Notes under the pieces: generated by a model
What the model saw: the letters and a program-made list of their open reading frames with translations, nothing else
The model's database searches: none
What the model was told of the DNA's origin: nothing
Source of the DNA: Paraburkholderia polaris
GTDB taxonomy: Bacteria > Pseudomonadota > Gammaproteobacteria > Burkholderiales > Burkholderiaceae
Assembly: GCF_012927345.1 (NCBI RefSeq)
Contig: NZ_JABBGJ010000027.1
Span: 1 to 64,000, forward strand
DNA length: 64,000 nt
Direction: 5' to 3'
Program-made: the position numbers and the translations under genes
Shown here: positions 63,333-64,000 of the stretch, piece after piece
Layout of the letters: the number at the start of each line of letters is the position of its first letter
Position numbering within the stretch: the stretch's first letter is position 1

Positions 63333-64000
63333 GATGCGCTCCGCAGATGCTGAACGAGCGGCTTGAAGACGATCGAGGCAAGACTGCCGAACGGTTCGTC
63401 GAGCGTCAGCGGCGTACCGCGCAGCGCGATACGCAAGGCGGGGTCGTCGGATTCGCCACGCACACGATCATTGATCCACACGCCCTGCGCCGCGGAATCG
63501 CTCTCACTGACCTTCACCCACGCGCTCTTCGGGAAAAAGCGCAGCGGCAGCATGCGTCCTGCTCTGAACAATGCGGCAAGCGGCGCCAGTTCATCGAGCG
63601 GCGCGGCGACCGGCGTAAGCTCAAAGCTCTCGCCACTGCCATGCCAAACCGTGCGGCGCGGGCCCTTCGGCTGCGCTGCGCAATAGACCAGATGCGCAAG
63701 CCACGCCGACAGATAGTCGCGTGCAGTAGGTTTGGCGTAGCGGAAAATCACCTGTCCTGTTTCGGTCAGCAAATTCAAGGTGCCATGCAGTTGCAGCGGT
63801 GCTTCGGCCGCTTTGCGGAGCGCCGCGTCATGAGGCCCGAAGAGGGCATCGGCGATGTCCGCACGATCGGGCCAGCGCGGCACGATATCGAGCACGAATG
63901 GCAAACGCTCGACACCCGACGCGACTTCGCGCCGCACGCAGTCGGCGAGTTGGCGCAGCGCGCCGAGTTCGCGCGAGCGCCATACCGCGCCGGTCGCACC
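63329..64000 (-). CDS. recC: exodeoxyribonuclease V subunit gamma RecC, C-terminal part (cut by window end)
   Basis: An open frame without stop runs from 63329 to the right edge, about 223 residues of the C-terminal RecC domain (GAVWRSRELGALRQLADCVR, GQVIFRYAKPTARDYLSAWL, VKVSESDSAAQGVWINDRVR). RecC recognises Chi and lacks catalytic residues. Position directly upstream of recB with an ATGA overlap confirms it. The start and most of the gene lie beyond the window. Confidence 0.88.
   Translation of the reverse strand, partial: GATGAVWRSRELGALRQLADCVRREVASGVERLPFVLDIVPRWPDRADIADALFGPHDAALRKAAEAPLQLHGTLNLLTETGQVIFRYAKPTARDYLSAWLAHLVYCAAQPKGPRRTVWHGSGESFELTPVAAPLDELAPLAALFRAGRMLPLRFFPKSAWVKVSESDSAAQGVWINDRVRGESDDPALRIALRGTPLTLDEPFGSLASIVFKPLVQHLRSAS

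Overview
The window looks like a chromosomal segment of a Burkholderiaceae beta-proteobacterium, most likely Paraburkholderia. It has high GC and Burkholderia-type housekeeping blocks: sucA-sucB-lpdA, and scpB followed by rluB and rimP-nusA-infB-rbfA-truB. It also carries lineage-typical families (DUF2968, DUF3613, DUF2147, DUF4096). No tRNA, rRNA or CRISPR array was found.

Left part (1-20.4 kb). The window opens inside an IS3-family transposase remnant. A complete Tad/Flp type IVb pilus locus follows on the minus strand: flp pilin (58 aa), prepilin peptidase, TadE, CpaB/RcpC, secretin, TadZ, TadA, TadB, TadC, TadD lipoprotein, DUF3613 protein, TadG, and a sigma-54 activator as last gene. Divergent from flp lies a plus-strand module of two paralogous low-complexity repeat lipoproteins and a FhaC/ShlB-type outer-membrane transporter. 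The first lipoprotein gene has a near-consensus sigma-54 promoter (15112-15127), preceded by four CGTTACG-type boxes placed like an enhancer. This joins pilus, activator, lipoproteins and transporter into one candidate surface system, the main finding here.

Middle (20.6-48.7 kb). This part holds a DUF2147 exported protein, a stand-alone DUF4096 (transposase N-terminal) gene, zapE, and the 2-oxoglutarate dehydrogenase operon with perfect hairpins in both gaps. Next come typA, a MarR-OMF-HlyD-MFS efflux operon, and truB/rbfA/infB/nusA/rimP. The rimP leader has a promoter, a short RNA and an intrinsic terminator, suggesting attenuation. rluB, scpB and an aminotransferase follow.

Right part (48.9-64 kb). 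A LysR regulator is followed by a second stand-alone DUF4096 gene, preceded by a good sigma-54 promoter, an NtrC-like site and a foldable leader. Then come small exported proteins (one His-rich with tandem GTAAC boxes), a YdcF-like protein, an ABM monooxygenase, an EAL phosphodiesterase with a YkuI-like C-terminus, arfB, a VC0807-like membrane protein, and recD-recB-recC (recC cut by the window end), overlapping by ATGA.

Starts were re-chosen in many places from Shine-Dalgarno sites, overlaps and promoter positions. All family assignments rest on motif recognition by eye, without a database search.
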